Assembly (NCBI GenBank): GCA_021397835.1
Contig: JAJFZO010000034.1
Span: forward strand, 1,428,501 to 1,492,500
Direction: 5' to 3'
DNA: 64,000 bases
From: Moringa oleifera
Taxonomy: Eukaryota; Streptophyta; Magnoliopsida; Brassicales; Moringaceae
The notes under the pieces are model-generated. The model saw only the letters and a program-made list of their open reading frames with translations, was not told where the DNA came from and did no database searches. Positions 60,770 to 64,000 of this stretch are shown here, in pieces. The number at the start of each line of letters is the position of its first letter. Positions within the stretch are counted from its first letter, which is position 1. The translations under genes were made by a program, and so were the position numbers.

Positions 60770-63244
60770 CTCCGACGTTCCTTCGTCCGTGCCTACTGCG
60801 AAGAGTCTGGATTTTCACGAAAATTCACACAAGAATTTCGACGGAGAGGGGGAGAAAAAGGGAGAAAGGGAGGGAGAACAACCAATCAGTTGGGCTGTGT
60901 TTTGATTGAGGGAAAAGTTTGAAATGCCAAGCCACACAGCTTTCCGAGCCTATTCGTGTTTTGGGCCGACTTTTATTCTTTCTTTTAGATGTCCAACGAT
61001 TCAGGAGTCCAGCTTAGCCCAATTAAAAACTTTTAACTTTATTTTTATTTAATTATTTATAGTGTTGTTTTTATAAAAAAAAATGAAATATCTATTAAAT
61101 CATGATTTTTATCTTTAAATTAAAATTTCAAAAATTAAAAAAAAATAAAGGGAAAAATAAAGAAAAAGGCCTACAACATTAGTAGGTGATAGAGGGAGGT
61201 TGGTGGATGGATCAAGAAGAGGCTACAGTGCCAGCCCTCCTCTCCTAATAAATGAGATCTAACAACACAAGATATTGAAGGCCATTTTTATTACGACAAC
61301 AGTCCCCTACCACCTGCTCGATAAAATGGCAAGCCCACATCATAGCACCTGCCTTCCTTTCTTGTGCGATTTTTGTTACAAGGTCCTCTCCAGCACCAAA
61401 TCTCCTCTTTCTCAGCATCTCCCTGTAAGAAATGACACAGTTTCAGCTAGTTTCGTGCAGCTGAGCTCAATCAGAAAAGGACTCTGAACATCTTTGGAAA
61501 GTCAGATCTGCACGACTGATCAATGCAAGTGAACCCAGAAGGAAGAAAGTTAGCATTTTTTATAATATTTTTACCAGTTTATCATGGTTTACAAGGGCAA
61601 AGGCTTGTCTCTGTTAATTAGGCTGCTGCGCAGACAAACCCAGAAAAGATAATGACAGCCCAGGGGACCAGTGTACCTTTCATTGCTGGGTTCTTTAGTT
61701 TAGGAAACGTTTGGCAATTTTCTTTTTTAAATTTCTGGAAACAATTAAAAGATCCTATTAAATTAAAGCATATTCAGTCCCTATTTTCAAAACTGAGTTT
61801 TCATTAAAATGTGATTTCCACATGGTGAGATTAGATTCAAATCCACAAATCAGCCTAGCCAGAAGTGTCAGCGTGCCACTAGCAGACTTTAGTGGGTTTC
61901 CGATAGGCCTAAGTACATTATAAAGCTCAGAAAGTAAAGATTAGTTAATGATGCAGACTGCTTAACACATTCCAAATGAATTAAAAATAAACGGGAAGGA
62001 AACATGAACTGATGAATCCTGTGGTTAACAGTTCAGAAACACAAAGTGATTAAAGTAAAGACACAGATATGTAATGACACATCATTAGTCTCCAATATTA
62101 TATTGTACTAAACATGGAGCATCCTTGTTCAAAGAATGCTGAAAACTAAGAGAGAAGGAATCTCCATAGCTCAAACACCAATTCGAAGCAACCACTTGTA
62201 TTAGAATAACTGAGTAATGATATCTGTCCTGCATTATATGGAAAGTGATGCATCATCTGAATACAATATATGTGAAAGAAAATGCAACATCTTCCATGAG
62301 CATCCAGCATGCCACAGGCAGGAGCACAAGTAATATGCATAGCAAGAAACCAGAAGATAAACAACAGAAGACTAGATATCACTTCACTTAATGGAGACAC
62401 CTGTTTCAGAACACCAATAAGTTGATCTCAACATGAAAGGAGACCTAAAATGGCACTTAAGTTGGACAGTAATTAGCTCATTAAGTTAATGGAGTGATAT
62501 GCGTACTCAAGCACCCTAGTCATAAGTTAAGGAATATCCTCGAAAAGGATTTGTACATGTTCTTCTTATTGCATGCTCTGTAGCTTGCATCATTAGGCAC
62601 CATTATATCCCATGCCTACTTTAGGAGACAGCATGCTTATTTGACACTTCTTTTCAGAAGCTCCACTGAGACTTGACAGAAAGTCCCAAAAACACTAATG
62701 CACTCAAAATCTACAGAAAAAAAAGAATTTGATTGCTTTTTGCATACATAATTTTATTTTATTTTTCTTTCACAGTCTATCATTAGATGAAAACCTAATG
62801 AGTAAACATCCATATTGGCCACAACATCACTTTAGAGCATGACCAAGTCATAATTATCGAGAAAACATGAATAACCACAAACTGAAAAGTATCATTGACT
62901 ATCATATCATCAAAAGACCCGTTTCCTTGCATTAAAGTAATACTAGCTAAAAAGGCACATAATTTTTCATAAGAAAAACAACTAACTGTACACAAAAGTA
63001 TGTACACATTCTGGAGAAGGAGATGCTTCTCTTACATAAATGATGTTGAATTATATGCTTCAGAAATCAAAACTAACCCATACCTTTCAATTAAATACAT
63101 TAATCAACTCCAATTTTTGAGAGTGTCTCACTAGTGTGCAAAACTCCAATATTTGCATGTCGCTAGATTTTTCATTTGTGTCTTCATGATAGTATAAGAA
63201 TGCTCTATCCCTCTTCGCATATCCAAATCCTAAAATGTAATCAA
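60770..63244. other. SNARE promoter/leader and DUF668 gene 3' flank
   Basis: The first 150 bases upstream of the SNARE ATG (minus strand) form a CT-rich leader. The rest lies between the two minus-strand genes and should include the DUF668 3' UTR. A minus-strand acceptor-like TTTCTTACAG near 61,424 suggests a spliced 3' UTR or an unknown exon. I recognise no protein there. Confidence 0.45.
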
Positions 63245-64000
63245 TTAAGATAAGATGTTTCCATTTTGCAACTGCCACTCCATGCAGTCTTCAAAATCAA
63301 AACTACTGGCACAATCCAATAATGCGTTTTGCTGATGCTCATACCGGCATATGTAATTTAGCCCAACAAGAAGATCGCAGATTGCTGCTTCTGTCTTCTC
63401 CCTCTCAGCAAAATATAATGTCTGGAGTAGAAGAACATTTGTCCTTTTAACTATTTGCTGTTGCTCAAAATTGCGCTCGCTTTGCCACCTGATCATGTTA
63501 TGTGCCAGTGGGGCGAGCCAGCTCAGTATTCCATCAAGAGTCTCTTTCCAATCGTGAGCGAGAGGTGCATCGTATATTGCCAGATTCATCACATAGGACT
63601 TGAGACTTGTTTTCAAAGACATTCTTAGACTTGTTGGTAACATCTGATACAAGTCATCCCTAGCCTCTTCACCAACTAAATGAGGGTAGCAAAGCAGCTT
63701 TTCTATAACAATTATGACATTTGCATAATGCAAGGCTAATGCATTGCCTCCAACAGTAGAAGGAGAAGCATATAAAGTTAACCTGCTTTTGGGTCCAAAT
63801 TGTGCACTAACCATGCAACCACCATTAGCTTGTCTTTGATCTCCACCCAGAGGAATACAAATTTGGGCCCGTCTAAAGCAAGAATTATGTGGATGTTCTC
63901 TCTTCAAACCACCATTAGCAACACTGCAACAGCTTGAAATTTGACTGCTTCGATCATCAGGATCAACATCATCATCATCATCATTCAACTTCGGAACAGA
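63245..64000 (-). CDS. DUF668 (PSI-related) protein, C-terminal part, runs off the window
   Basis: The frame is open to the right edge, so the N-terminal half (usually DUF3475 in this family) lies outside. About 251 residues are visible: an acidic DDDDDVDPDD linker, a poorly conserved stretch, then DUF668 proper with TVGGNALALHYANVIIVIEK, a following LVGEEARDDLYQMLP, and MIRWQSERNFEQQQ. The end is WQLQNGNILS. Family members include PSK SIMULATOR proteins, which support growth and phytosulfokine-related signalling, and a less-studied branch. The synteny partner in Arabidopsis, At3g23160 next to ETR2, belongs to that branch, so no symbol is given. No intron is seen in the visible part. The TTG at 63988 is not a real start, because the frame continues with SVPK to the edge. 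Confidence 0.9.
   Translation of the reverse strand, partial: SVPKLNDDDDDVDPDDRSSQISSCCSVANGGLKREHPHNSCFRRAQICIPLGGDQRQANGGCMVSAQFGPKSRLTLYASPSTVGGNALALHYANVIIVIEKLLCYPHLVGEEARDDLYQMLPTSLRMSLKTSLKSYVMNLAIYDAPLAHDWKETLDGILSWLAPLAHNMIRWQSERNFEQQQIVKRTNVLLLQTLYFAEREKTEAAICDLLVGLNYICRYEHQQNALLDCASSFDFEDCMEWQLQNGNILS

Noticed and set aside
61275..61487. 70-codon plus-strand ORF
   Set aside because: No recognisable domain or promoter. The opposite strand has a better splice-like signal.
1..64000. Search for CRISPR arrays, operons, rRNA, organellar or viral insertions
   Set aside because: None seen. The repeats present are microsatellites and small duplications, and no integrase, capsid or organelle gene was recognised.

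Overview
This window is plant nuclear DNA, almost certainly from a eudicot. The evidence is AT-rich non-coding DNA with many TA and GA microsatellites, canonical plant GT-AG introns, plant-only gene families, a plant-type nuclear tRNA-Gly and a decayed LINE. The species cannot be fixed from the sequence alone.

Seven protein genes and one tRNA can be supported. From left to right they are: a single-exon BLUS1-like GCK/STE20-type kinase (940-2280, +) whose C-terminal coiled coil lies out of frame just downstream; a SUPERMAN-type C2H2 repressor (5413-6108, +); a second SUPERMAN-family finger resembling UPRIGHT ROSETTE (17774-18325, +); the subfamily II ethylene receptor ETR2 (35818-38729, +, one coding intron and a probable 5' UTR intron); tRNA-Gly(GCC) (42837-42907, +); a clade-A AT-hook protein closest to AHL20 (49766-50599, -) whose usual ATG is a CTG here; a BET1/BS14-type SNARE (exons between 56860 and 60769, -); and the 3' part of a DUF668 gene that runs off the right edge (63245-64000, -).

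The rest is intergenic. It holds a LINE relic (12482-14520, -) between the two zinc-finger genes and a desert of about 16-17 kb between the second finger and the ETR2 promoter. That desert contains several short GC/CpG-richer islands, a telomere-like inverted tract, dinucleotide arrays and a C19 run. Small tandem duplications are scattered through the right half, one of them a 50-bp unit spanning the ETR2 stop codon.

The genes are not a pathway or operon. Their order is informative, though: from memory of Arabidopsis loci, SUP, URO, ETR2 and a DUF668 gene are consecutive on chromosome 3 (At3g23130-23160), while BET12, AHL20 and BLUS1 are near neighbours on chromosome 4 (At4g14455-14480). Here both sets are interleaved in one interval, as expected if this window keeps the order that existed before duplication and reciprocal gene loss in the Arabidopsis lineage. 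I found no convincing undescribed multi-gene system. The most unusual signals are single-gene oddities: a kinase with DFR in place of DFG plus a C-terminal frameshift, an AHL start codon changed to CTG in good context, and an ETR2 leader with several upstream ORFs.
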